Assembly: GCA_900554975.1 (NCBI GenBank)
Contig: USJI01000077.1
Location: 1-6,060, forward strand
Direction: 5' to 3'
Length of the DNA stretch: 6,060 nucleotides
Source: an uncultured Ruminococcus sp.
GTDB taxonomy: Bacteria; Bacillota; Clostridia; Oscillospirales; Ruminococcaceae
Positions 1 through 6,060 of this stretch are shown one piece after another. Position 1 is the first letter of the stretch. Each line of letters starts with the position of its first letter. The translations under genes and the position numbers were made by a program. The notes beneath the pieces were generated by a model that was given only the letters and a program-made list of their open reading frames with translations, was not told the DNA's origin and ran no database searches.

Positions 1-620
1 CCGCCGATGAGGTTTATAAATGTAACGACGATAGACATGATTGCATCGCCCTTTACAAACTTGGACGCACCATCCATAGCTCCGTAAAAGCTCGCTTCAC
101 GCTGAATATCGCTTCTTCGTTTTCTTGCGGTCATTTCATCTATAAGACCGGAACTCAGGTCAGCATCAATCGCCATCTGTTTACCAGGCATAGCGTCAAG
201 AGTAAATCTTGCCGAAACTTCAGCTACACGCTCAGAACCCTTAGTAATTACAAGGAACTGCACGAGAACGATGATAAGGAATATTACAAGACCTACAACG
301 ACATCGCCCCTGATTACAAACTGTCCGAATACCTTAACAACCTCTCCGGCATATCCGCCGTTTGTGAGAATGGAACGTGTCGAAGAAATATTAAGTCCCA
401 GTCGCAGCATGGTCGTGACAAGGAGGAGTGTCGGGAAAACTGAAAATTCCAGAACTTCCTTGACATACATCGTCATCAGCAGAATAACAAGCGAAAGTGC
501 AAGCTGCATAATAAACATAAAGTCCAGTACTGTTGTCGGCAAAGGTATAATCAAAAGAAATACTATTAAAACAACAAATGCTGAAACAACATTATTCATT
601 AAATTCAACAGTTTTTTCAA
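1..620 (-). CDS. flhA: FlhA, flagellar export gate protein (N-terminal part, cut by the window edge)
   Basis: FlhA is the large inner-membrane subunit of the flagellar type III export gate; family knowledge assigns it roles in proton-driven export and in docking chaperone-cargo complexes through its C-terminal domain, which lies outside the window. I translated 206 codons here. Hydrophobic segments sit near residues 11-28, 33-53, 64-80 and 105-127, and another begins near 193. Between them is the FHIPEP loop (about 130-192) with [18 protein letters not shown] (138-155), [17 protein letters not shown] (178-194) and a conserved Asp192 that probably matches the essential membrane-proximal Asp of enterobacterial FlhA. 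The start is uncertain: TTG at 620 follows the flhB stop by two bases and has AAAAGGA (633-639) 12 bases upstream; an in-frame ATG at 599 has no good ribosome site. The hydrophobic N-terminus fits either. Identity is secure, start is not. Confidence 0.96.
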   Translation of the reverse strand, partial: MKKLLNLMNNVVSAFVVLIVFLLIIPLPTTVLDFMFIMQLALSLVILLMTMYVKEVLEFSVFPTLLLVTTMLRLGLNISSTRSILTNGGYAGEVVKVFGQFVIRGDVVVGLVIFLIIVLVQFLVITKGSERVAEVSARFTLDAMPGKQMAIDADLSSGLIDEMTARKRRSDIQREASFYGAMDGASKFVKGDAIMSIVVTFINLIG

Positions 621-622
621 GC

Positions 623-1693
623 TTAACTCAAATCCTTTTCTTTTAAACTGTAAACATAAGCCAGAACCTCCGCCACAGGATTATAAAATTCTGACGGTAT
701 TTCCATATCTATGTCAACCTCTGCATATAATGCTCTGGCAAGTGGTCTGTTTTCCATAATAACAATATTATGCTGTTCGGCAATTTCAATTATCTTGAAC
801 GCCATATGGTCCTTACCCTTGGCTACAACAACCGGTGCTTTATTCTGCTCCGGATCATATTTTAATGCAACCGCAAAATGGGTAGGGTTTCTGATTACAA
901 CATTCGCTTCCGGAACAGCCTGCATCATACGTCTTCTTGACATGGCCTGCTGTTTCTGCTTTATCTGACCTTTGACCTTAGGGTCACCTTCAGTCATTTT
1001 ATATTCTTCCTTGATTTCCTGTTTCGTCATTTTCAGGTTTTTCTCATATTCCCATCTCTGGTACATATAGTCAAAACCGGCTACAAAAGCATAAGCAATA
1101 GCAACCTTATAGCAGATTTTCCACAGAACCTTGCCTATTGTTGAAACACTTTCAAAAACTGACATATCAATCATTTTCGGAAGAACATTTACCTCACTTC
1201 TGAGGGAAGTATATATAATATAAAATAAGATAATTATTTTTATAATAGATTTCAAAAGCTCAATAATGCCTTTTAGTGAAACCATATTTTTCAGACCATT
1301 CAGCGGATTCATACGGCTGAACTTCGGCTTTATCGCCTTGAATGAGACAAGTCCTTTTGTCTGCGCAATAGTTGCGATTATAGTTGAAACTGCCGCTATA
1401 AGAAGAAGCGGAACAGCCGCTTTTGCAAACATCAGACATCCGTTTATAAACATCTGTGGAAGTTCTGATGCTGTCAGGTTCTTCATCGTTCCTGCCGCAT
1501 TGAAATATGTTCGCAATGCACCCTCAAGCGTTCCTTCAATAAGGGAATATAAAAGTCTGAATGCGAAAAATGAAACTATAAGCGAAAAGGCAATTATCAC
1601 CTCTTTGCTTTGAAAAATGTTACCTTCTTTTCGCTGATCACTTCGCTTTTTCGGAGTGGCTTTCTCGGTTTTTTCTTCTGAAGAATCCGGCAA
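623..1693 (-). CDS. flhB: FlhB, flagellar export apparatus substrate-specificity switch
   Basis: FlhB is an inner-membrane export-apparatus protein whose cytoplasmic domain switches export from rod/hook to filament substrates after self-cleavage. The 356-residue product has normal family length. Its N-terminus ([21 protein letters not shown], residues 4-24) is the standard FlhB/YscU opening. Hydrophobic segments lie near 31-51, 88-110, 146-162 and 186-206. A basic linker (about 212-262) leads to the cleavage motif NPTH at 269-272, where family members cut between Asn and Pro; the rest of the C-domain ([27 protein letters not shown]) is typical. All key residues are present, so autocleavage is expected. 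The start is TTG at 1693, preceded by AAAAGGGGGG seven bases upstream; no ATG gives the conserved N-terminus. It lies 46 bases after fliR, the widest gap in the operon, and is not fused to fliR as occurs in some Clostridia. Confidence 0.97.
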   Translation of the reverse strand: MPDSSEEKTEKATPKKRSDQRKEGNIFQSKEVIIAFSLIVSFFAFRLLYSLIEGTLEGALRTYFNAAGTMKNLTASELPQMFINGCLMFAKAAVPLLLIAAVSTIIATIAQTKGLVSFKAIKPKFSRMNPLNGLKNMVSLKGIIELLKSIIKIIILFYIIYTSLRSEVNVLPKMIDMSVFESVSTIGKVLWKICYKVAIAYAFVAGFDYMYQRWEYEKNLKMTKQEIKEEYKMTEGDPKVKGQIKQKQQAMSRRRMMQAVPEANVVIRNPTHFAVALKYDPEQNKAPVVVAKGKDHMAFKIIEIAEQHNIVIMENRPLARALYAEVDIDMEIPSEFYNPVAEVLAYVYSLKEKDLS

Positions 1694-1700
1694 GCCTAAT

Positions 1701-1710
1701 CCCCCCTTTT
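1701..1710 (-). promoter_or_regulatory. ribosome binding site of flhB (supports the TTG start)
   Basis: On the minus strand AAAAGGGGGG lies seven bases upstream of the TTG at 1693. It is a variant of the AAGGAGG consensus with an unusual run of six G. The site sits in the loop of a possible hairpin formed by 1692-1697 and 1721-1726, described in the findings. Confidence 0.65.
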
Positions 1711-1739
1711 AAGTCATCTCAGGCTTTTGCAGCTTTTGT

Positions 1740-2521
1740 CTATTTTATAACGGACTCAAGTGCACCCTTCATATTATCAAATATCAGTGATATGTAATTA
1801 TCTATAAACACCGCAATAGGATTTGCCATAATCATAAGCATTACTATTGCAAGGAGTATTTTAAGCTGAAATTCAATTACAAAAACGTGTATCTGCGGAA
1901 TAAGTTTCATAAGAATACCCATGGAAACTTCAAGTATGAACTCCGCAGCGATAAACGGAATAGCAAGTTTCATAGCAAGAGCAAATGTACTCGAAAAAAG
2001 ATCTATCGCAAAGGTTGCGGCAGACATTACTGAAAACCCATTGAGTCCCACCGGAACAAAATCAAATGATGAAACAGCAACGCTTATCAGAGTAAGGTGA
2101 CTGTCTGTAGCAAAAAAATACAGTATAAACAACGCATTCATGAGATTTGATGAAAACGCAGACTGTATACTCGTTGCCGGATCGAACACCTTCGCCATTG
2201 CGAAACCGAAGTTTGTATCAAGTACATCTCCGGCAGTCATAAGCATATAATAAAATATGTTGAAAACATATCCCAGAAGGAATCCGACAAATATTCTTTT
2301 CCGAATGAAAGCAAAAAATCAAAACTGCCTGACGTATATCCTTCCGGTATTGGTATCACAGGCGTTATCAGAGCAGTTGTGCATAATACAATACCTGTTT
2401 TTAGTGCCGCCGGTATGGTACTTTTGGAAAGTATCGGATTCATAAAAACGATTCCGGCAAGTCTTGCAAAAACCAGCACATAAATATCAATATTTTCTGC
2501 AATAAAATTCAGTGAGTTCAA
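1740..2521 (-). pseudogene. fliR: FliR, flagellar export gate subunit, interrupted by a one-base frameshift
   Basis: FliR is an integral membrane subunit of the FliPQR export gate. Two reading frames together make one FliR. The first (2521-2237, 94 codons) encodes the N-terminal half, with FARLAGIVFMNPILSKSTIPAALK at residues 18-41 typical of the family. The second (usable from about 2289, with an ATG at 2246, to 1740) encodes DTNFGFAMAKVFDP and the remaining membrane segments. Reading backwards from that ATG gives VGFLLGYVFNIFYY, exactly what should follow KEYL of the first frame. One missing base at about 2288 explains everything: restoring it gives a 260-residue protein, the usual length. 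Without it the first frame runs into junk and stops at 2237. Start is TTG at 2521; the upstream codon in frame but one is TGA, so no earlier start exists. Because both halves look well conserved, this is either a very recent mutation or a sequencing or assembly error. Confidence 0.93.
2286..2291 (-). other. fliR: probable single-base deletion (frameshift point) in fliR
   Basis: On the minus strand the sequence reads GAATATTTGTCGGATTC. The upstream frame gives E-Y-L-S-D; the downstream frame gives V-G-F from GTCGGATTC. If TTGTC were TTGGTC, the frame would read E-Y-L-V-G-F, matching the conserved FliR pattern of a leucine/valine-rich helix beginning after a glutamate. The missing base is one G on the minus strand (C on the plus strand) next to position 2288. 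No canonical X-XXY-YYZ slippery heptamer is present here. Confidence 0.85.
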
Positions 2522-2527
2522 AATTCA

Positions 2528-2533
2528 CACCTC
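2528..2533 (-). promoter_or_regulatory. ribosome binding site of fliR (decides the TTG start)
   Basis: On the minus strand GAGGTG lies six bases before the TTG at 2521 and overlaps the fliQ stop codon TGA (2534-2532). In the fliR frame a TGA occurs two codons before this TTG, and the next alternative is internal, so the TTG is the best start. The overlap suggests that fliQ and fliR are translationally coupled. Confidence 0.75.
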
Positions 2534-2795
2534 ATATTTGTGATATCAAATCAAAAATCTGAGTAAAAAATTCAGAAAATGTTGTTATCATCCATGAACC
2601 AAGAATCAGAATCATAAGTGAAAGCACTAAAACTTTCGGAACAAATGTCAGTGTCTGTTCATGTATCTGTGTTGCTGCCTGAAAAATAGCTATTACCAGA
2701 CCGATAATTATGCTGACTATCAAAAGAGGTGCAGCAATTTTAAATCCTACATATAATGCCGAGCGAAATATCTCCAGCACTTGTCCCTGATCCAT
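2532..2795 (-). CDS. fliQ: FliQ, flagellar export gate subunit
   Basis: FliQ is a small membrane protein present in several copies in the FliPQR gate, through which flagellar subunits leave the cytoplasm. The product has 87 residues, the normal length, and two long hydrophobic segments near 17-39 and 50-71 joined by the conserved AIFQAATQIHEQTLTFVPK segment (36-54), the family hallmark. The N-terminus MDQGQVLEIFRSALY also matches the usual pattern. ATG at 2795 is preceded by AGGAG (2804-2808) eight bases upstream, and that site overlaps the fliP stop. Eleven bases separate it from fliP and ten from fliR, as in most Firmicute flagellar operons. Nothing looks damaged. Confidence 0.97.
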   Translation of the reverse strand: MDQGQVLEIFRSALYVGFKIAAPLLIVSIIIGLVIAIFQAATQIHEQTLTFVPKVLVLSLMILILGSWMITTFSEFFTQIFDLISQI

Positions 2796-2806
2796 TTTAC
2801 ACTCTC

Positions 2807-3625
2807 CTATCTAAAACTGATAATCAGCGATTCAAACAGCAGATTCCATCCGTCAACAACAATAAACAGCATAAGCTTGAAAGGAAGTGAAATTGTTGTC
2901 GGCGGAAGCATTACCATACCCATCGACATAAGTGTACTGGATACAACAAGATCTATAATCAAAAATGGTATATACAATAAAAAACCTATAAGGAATGCTC
3001 GTTTGAGTTCACTTGTCATGAATGCCGGAACGATTACAAAAATACTCATGTCTGCAAGCTTATCCTGACTGTCATATTTTGAAGCATCTATCATTCCTCT
3101 GTCATCTGCCAGACTTACAAAAAGATCCAGATCCTTTTCATAAATCTGCTTTACCATAAATGTCTTCAGCGGTTTGGAGCCCTCAGTTATAGCCTCTTCA
3201 ATCGTTATTTCACCGGCCTTATAAGGGTCATAACCCTGCTGTTTTGCCTGACTCAGCACCGGAAACATTATAAATATTGAAAGGAATATTGAAATTCCGA
3301 TAATGACCTGATTCGGGGGAGATGACTGCGTTCCTATTGCATTTCGCAGAAATGAAAGAGCTATCACAATTCTGACAAAGCTTGTCATCATCATCAAAAA
3401 TGACGGTATAAGTGCCAGAAAAGCTAGCATAAACAGCAGGTCAAGCGTACTTGAATTCTGATCAGCTTCACCCGAATCAAGATCAAGTGTAATAGAAGAT
3501 GCCGCATCTGCTGTCTGAGTAAGAACAACAAACGAAACAATTACTGCAACCAGACAGAATGCAAAGCATATCATATACTTTATCAGTTTTTTTCTGACTG
3601 TTCTGCTATCCTTTCTTGCTGTCAT
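2807..3625 (-). CDS. fliP: FliP, flagellar export gate subunit with N-terminal signal sequence
   Basis: FliP forms the core ring of the export gate with FliQ and FliR in the inner membrane. From ATG 3625 the product is 272 residues. A basic N-terminus (KDSRTVRKKLIK) and a hydrophobic stretch (about 18-35) ending at TADAA resemble a cleavable signal peptide, with a possible cut after Ala41; FliP of enterobacteria is processed in this way. The family signatures follow: MMMTSFVRIVIALSFLRNAIGTQ (78-100), SPPNQVIIG (102-110) and PAFMTSELKRAFLIGF (200-215), then IPFLIIDLVVSS. Membrane segments lie near 62-92, 108-124, 208-230 and 246-268. An in-frame ATG at 3721 would add 32 non-homologous residues reading through fliO; I reject it because AAGGAG (3633-3638) stands seven bases before 3625. 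The true start still overlaps the end of fliO by 20 bases. Confidence 0.97.
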   Translation of the reverse strand: MTARKDSRTVRKKLIKYMICFAFCLVAVIVSFVVLTQTADAASSITLDLDSGEADQNSSTLDLLFMLAFLALIPSFLMMMTSFVRIVIALSFLRNAIGTQSSPPNQVIIGISIFLSIFIMFPVLSQAKQQGYDPYKAGEITIEEAITEGSKPLKTFMVKQIYEKDLDLFVSLADDRGMIDASKYDSQDKLADMSIFVIVPAFMTSELKRAFLIGFLLYIPFLIIDLVVSSTLMSMGMVMLPPTTISLPFKLMLFIVVDGWNLLFESLIISFR

Positions 3626-4010
3626 TTTTCTGCTCCTTAGGTCTGTTGAACTTTTTTCCGAAATTATTTTCCAGAACTGTTTTGAATGCTTTTGAAAATT
3701 CCATTGTTTCAGCCTTGTCAACCGAATCTGAAATCATTTTTTCGCTGTCGAGTTCGCTTATCAGCGAAATTTCTCCTGAAGTTATCCCGATAAGCAAAGT
3801 TTTTCCCGCTGTTTCGACAATCATAAGCGCCTTGTTCTGTCCAAGCGAAACGCTTTCAAGTATTTTTATATTTTTATTTCCGCCGGATCGGAAGGACAAT
3901 CTTCTGCCCATCACTTTGGTAGTAATATGTGCAAGGTACAGTATAATTACAAACCCTATTATTACTCCAAAAATACTTCCGATCTGGTGTATCAATGAAT
4001 TGCCGTTCAC
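3606..4010 (-). CDS. fliO: FliO (FliZ-type), flagellar export gate assembly protein
   Basis: FliO is a small bitopic membrane protein that helps FliP assemble into the export gate; it is not found in every flagellated species. This 134-residue product has one hydrophobic segment (about 11-28), a short basic stretch (GRRLSFRSGGNK, 35-46) and the conserved cytoplasmic domain NIKILESVSLGQNKALMIVETAGKTLLIGIT (47-77), which matches the FliO pattern of 'hyperactive' lysine/leucine-rich small beta domains preceding fliP. The tail (118-134) is strongly basic and probably disordered. The start codon is GTG at 4010, six bases downstream of GAGGAA (4017-4022); the gene begins 14 bases after the fliY stop and ends inside fliP. 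Bacillus names the equivalent gene fliZ. Identification rests on the domain and on its place directly before fliP. Confidence 0.9.
   Translation of the reverse strand: MNGNSLIHQIGSIFGVIIGFVIILYLAHITTKVMGRRLSFRSGGNKNIKILESVSLGQNKALMIVETAGKTLLIGITSGEISLISELDSEKMISDSVDKAETMEFSKAFKTVLENNFGKKFNRPKEQKNDSKKG
3633..3638 (-). promoter_or_regulatory. ribosome binding site of fliP, inside the end of fliO
   Basis: AAGGAG on the minus strand, seven bases before the ATG at 3625, is a near-perfect Shine-Dalgarno sequence. It lies within the last codons of fliO and settles the fliP start against the longer in-frame ATG at 3721. Confidence 0.85.
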
Positions 4011-4016
4011 TCAAAA

Positions 4017-4022
4017 TTCCTC
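4017..4022 (-). promoter_or_regulatory. ribosome binding site of fliO (supports the GTG start)
   Basis: GAGGAA on the minus strand is six bases before the GTG at 4010 and just after the fliY stop (4027-4025). The first in-frame ATG is far inside the gene (codon 34), which would remove the membrane segment, so GTG is the credible start. Confidence 0.75.
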
Positions 4023-4024
4023 AA

Positions 4025-5050
4025 TTATTTTTTCTCAGCCTGGTTATTGTTTCCAAGCCCGATTATTTCTGTGATTCTTACGCCGAAATTATCATCGATA
4101 ACAACGACATCACCTCTTGCAACAAGCTGACCGTTAACAACAACGTCAACCGGTGCACCTGCCTGTTTTTCAAGGTCAATTATTGTACCCTGTGCAAACT
4201 CCATAATATCTCTCATCTTCTTACGGGTTTTTCCAATTTCAATTGTAACATTGAGAGGCACGTCCATAAGAAGGTCTATGTTTCCCTGAAGAAGCGGTAT
4301 TCCGCCGATTCCGCCGCCTGCACCGGCAAATGAAGGGAAACTTGCAGACTGAACACTCAGCGAACTGTCCCTTACAACAGATGTTGAATTTCTCGGAGCA
4401 GCTGCCTGACCTGACATATTGTCAGGAGTGTAAAAGTTTCCAGCATCAGGATTCATTATTCTTGAAATTATGTGATTTATAGTTTCATCATCAAAAAGAA
4501 TAACAAAATTTCCGCTCAGTATATCGGTAAGCGTAAATCTTGAAACCATGCTGTAAACATCGTCTTCTTTATCACATTCAAAGAATTCAGCAATTTCTTC
4601 GCCGTCCTCAGAAAGATCATAAGCTTCATCTGTGCGTATTTTAACCGCAGAACCAAAAAAGCTTGTCATGGTTTCAGAAAATGCTGATGCCATCTGACCA
4701 ATAAGTTCCTTGAATGTTCCAAGAGAAATTTCATCAAGTTCCTCATCTTCGTCCTCATCTTCCTCAATATTCATAAGAACATTGAGAATTTCCTTTACAT
4801 AGGAATTCTGGACAACTATTGCTGATTTTCCGTTTATAGCACCGGAAATATCCAGTCCGACCACAACACCCTGTGAATCTCCGAATGATTCAAGAGTTTC
4901 TATCTGTTCATTATTAAGTTCTTCAAGACCAAATTCAGCTTCATTGTTCAGAAGTTTTGAAAGTATTTCAGCCGATGAACCCAGTCCCATTTCAATAAGA
5001 TCACTTAAACCGTCAAACTGCTGTTTATTAAAATTTGTATTGTTTTCCAT
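4025..5050 (-). CDS. fliY: FliY, flagellar motor switch protein (CheC-like region plus FliN/SpoA domain)
   Basis: FliY is a C-ring protein of Firmicutes that supplies the FliN function and, in Bacillus, also dephosphorylates CheY-P. The 341-residue product has a divergent CheC-like N-terminal part (about 10-200), a low-complexity linker rich in Ser, Ala and Gly (about 201-255), and a clear C-terminal SpoA domain (about 258-331) with LLMDVPLNVTIEIGKTR, VDVVVNGQLVARGDVVVIDD and NFGVRITEI. CheC sites normally carry E-x-x-N twice; the matching places here appear to read D17-x-x-E20 and E115-x-x-G118, so phosphatase activity is doubtful. A strongly acidic stretch (96-107) separates the half-repeats. 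The EIDALL-type CheY-binding start of Bacillus FliY is missing. ATG 5050 follows AAAAGGAG (5057-5064) by six bases, and fliM ends 19 bases upstream. The SpoA assignment is secure; the CheC alignment was made by eye. Confidence 0.94.
   Translation of the reverse strand: MENNTNFNKQQFDGLSDLIEMGLGSSAEILSKLLNNEAEFGLEELNNEQIETLESFGDSQGVVVGLDISGAINGKSAIVVQNSYVKEILNVLMNIEEDEDEDEELDEISLGTFKELIGQMASAFSETMTSFFGSAVKIRTDEAYDLSEDGEEIAEFFECDKEDDVYSMVSRFTLTDILSGNFVILFDDETINHIISRIMNPDAGNFYTPDNMSGQAAAPRNSTSVVRDSSLSVQSASFPSFAGAGGGIGGIPLLQGNIDLLMDVPLNVTIEIGKTRKKMRDIMEFAQGTIIDLEKQAGAPVDVVVNGQLVARGDVVVIDDNFGVRITEIIGLGNNNQAEKK
4741..4764. repeat. two tandem 12-base units coding an acidic run in FliY
   Basis: On the plus strand CCTCATCTTCGT is followed at once by CCTCATCTTCCT, differing in one base. 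The repeat is in frame and encodes part of the acidic stretch at FliY residues 96-107 between the two CheC half-repeats. A 12-base unit would gain or lose four residues without shifting the frame. Confidence 0.6.
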
Positions 5051-5069
5051 GTTTTACTCCTTTTGCTTA

Positions 5070-6059
5070 TCAATAATTATAATAGTCATTAATATCAGAT
5101 CTAGAAGCAATACCGCAGATTTTAACGGCTTTCTTGATTTTTCTGTCTCCGATTCTGGCAGTAAATTTAGGTTCACCCTCAACTGCCAGAAGAATATCAC
5201 TGTCTATCTTCTTGTTCAGCGGAATAACATCTGAAACCTGAAGATTTACAATGTCATGCATATCCAAAAGAATTGTATCCAGAACGGCTGTTATTTCCAT
5301 AGTGGATTCTTCAAGAGAATGTTCAATCTGATCTTTTCTCTGGTTATCTTTTTCATTCTCAATTTTTAAATTGTTTTTAGCGTGTCTGCTCATTGAGTTT
5401 CTCAGCATCTCATCAAGATTTATTGACGGAAGGCAGAAACTGAAAACATCCGTTATTTCACGCACTTTTATCTGAAAGGAAAGCACAATCGCTGAATCCT
5501 CAAGCGAAATAAACTGTGCAAGTTTCGGATTTGTTTCGCTCCCTGACAGACTACATTTCACCGGTAAAAGGCTTTTCCATGCCTCTGAAAGATATCCTGT
5601 TACTTTTGAATAGAATCTTTCAAGAATAGCTATTTCAACATCTGTATATCCTCTGTCAAGATTATATTCATTTCCCGAACCACCGAGAAGAACATCTATC
5701 AGAAAAAAGTTAACCGTAGACGGAAAATGCATTATCATTGAGCATTTATTTTCATGAGTTTCCTCATCATTCACATCAATAAGACCTATCAGTGTTTTTT
5801 CCGGAAGACTTTTCAGATACTCCGAATATCTGCACTCCTCCATTTTCAGAAGACTTACCTCACAAAAAACTCGCAGCAAGCTTGAAAGATTTGAAGCAAA
5901 TATTCTTATAATATGTTCATTGACAGTATTAAGTCCCCTGAGATGCTCACGGGTAAATTTCTTCGGCTTTTTAAAGTCATAATTAGAAATTCTGACAGGA
6001 GCAGCCGGAATGTTTACACTGTCACTTGGACTCTGGTTTTGATTTTTCTTTTTCTTCAT
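5070..6059 (-). CDS. fliM: FliM, flagellar motor switch protein (5' end probably outside the window)
   Basis: FliM sits in the middle of the C-ring, contacts FliG, FliN/FliY and, through its extreme N-terminus, phospho-CheY. The 329 visible residues include YDFKKPKKFTREHLRGLNTV (27-46), which opens the CheC-like middle domain, a hydrophobic FASNLSSLLRVF segment, the LLGGSGN turn (124-130) followed by GYTDVEIAILERF (137-149), and a C-terminal SpoA domain (about 255-316: DTILLDMHDIVNLQVSDVIPLN, EGEPKFTARIGDRKIKKAVKI). A charged insert (about 225-255) links the two. The Met at 6059 is followed by a Lys-rich stretch rather than the EIDALL motif that starts typical FliM proteins, and the window ends one base later, so this Met is probably internal and some 20-40 codons may lie beyond. 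Identity is firm; completeness is not. Confidence 0.94.
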   Translation of the reverse strand: MKKKKNQNQSPSDSVNIPAAPVRISNYDFKKPKKFTREHLRGLNTVNEHIIRIFASNLSSLLRVFCEVSLLKMEECRYSEYLKSLPEKTLIGLIDVNDEETHENKCSMIMHFPSTVNFFLIDVLLGGSGNEYNLDRGYTDVEIAILERFYSKVTGYLSEAWKSLLPVKCSLSGSETNPKLAQFISLEDSAIVLSFQIKVREITDVFSFCLPSINLDEMLRNSMSRHAKNNLKIENEKDNQRKDQIEHSLEESTMEITAVLDTILLDMHDIVNLQVSDVIPLNKKIDSDILLAVEGEPKFTARIGDRKIKKAVKICGIASRSDINDYYNY

Positions 6060-6060
6060 A

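Noticed and set aside
271..759. Plus-strand open frame of 162 codons
   Set aside because: It is antisense to the conserved flhA and the end of flhB, has no ribosome site or recognisable domain, and its composition is that of a reverse-complement shadow. The other plus-strand frames (for example 711-968, 1266-1613, 3616-4074, 3995-4333) fail for the same reason.
1694..1739. Transcription terminator between fliR and flhB
   Set aside because: The short inverted repeat there is AT-poor only at its six-base arms, has a long loop and no U-run after it; the flagellar genes continue directly.
2286..2300. Programmed -1 frameshift in fliR
   Set aside because: The required shift is -1, but the bases before the junction do not form a slippery heptamer, no stable downstream hairpin is evident, and fliR is not known to be expressed by frameshifting.
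3626..3721. Longer fliP reading frame starting at ATG 3721
   Set aside because: The extra 32 residues have no FliP character, lie wholly within fliO, and a strong AAGGAG site precedes the ATG at 3625.
1..6060. An undescribed system or a virulence-type III secretion cluster
   Set aside because: All eight genes match flagellar families in standard order; FliM and FliY with SpoA domains and the FliO neighbour point to a flagellum rather than an injectisome.

Overview
The window is a single, gap-free stretch of a flagellar operon, read entirely on the minus strand. From right to left the genes are fliM, fliY, fliO, fliP, fliQ, fliR, flhB and flhA. Both ends are cut: flhA runs off the left edge (about 206 N-terminal codons present), and fliM probably lacks its first few codons at the right edge. 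No rRNA, tRNA, mobile element, CRISPR array or convincing terminator is visible, and no intergenic gap exceeds 46 bases.

The organism is most likely a motile Clostridia-type Firmicute. The reasons are a fliY gene (a CheC-like region fused to a FliN/SpoA domain), the Bacillus/Clostridium gene order fliM-fliY-fliO/Z-fliP-fliQ-fliR-flhB-flhA, strong AGGAG-type ribosome binding sites, and AT-rich DNA. I cannot resolve the genus from this sequence alone.

Region by region: 6059-4025 holds two switch-complex (C-ring) proteins, FliM and FliY, which set motor rotation direction. From 4010 to the left edge lie the membrane components of the flagellar type III export apparatus: FliO (assembly factor), FliP/FliQ/FliR (export gate core), FlhB (substrate-specificity switch) and FlhA (gate protein that receives cargo). 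Genes are 2-46 bases apart or overlap (fliO/fliP share 20 bases), which indicates one transcript with coupled translation.

The main anomalies are: (1) fliR is split by what looks like a single missing base near 2288, although both halves are otherwise well conserved; (2) both CheC-type active-site motifs in FliY lack the asparagine expected of a CheY-P phosphatase, and no EIDALL-type CheY-binding motif starts the protein; (3) cheY, which sits between fliY and fliO/Z in Bacillus, is absent from that place; (4) four of the eight genes appear to start with GTG or TTG. I see no evidence for an undescribed system; this is a conserved operon with a few local peculiarities.
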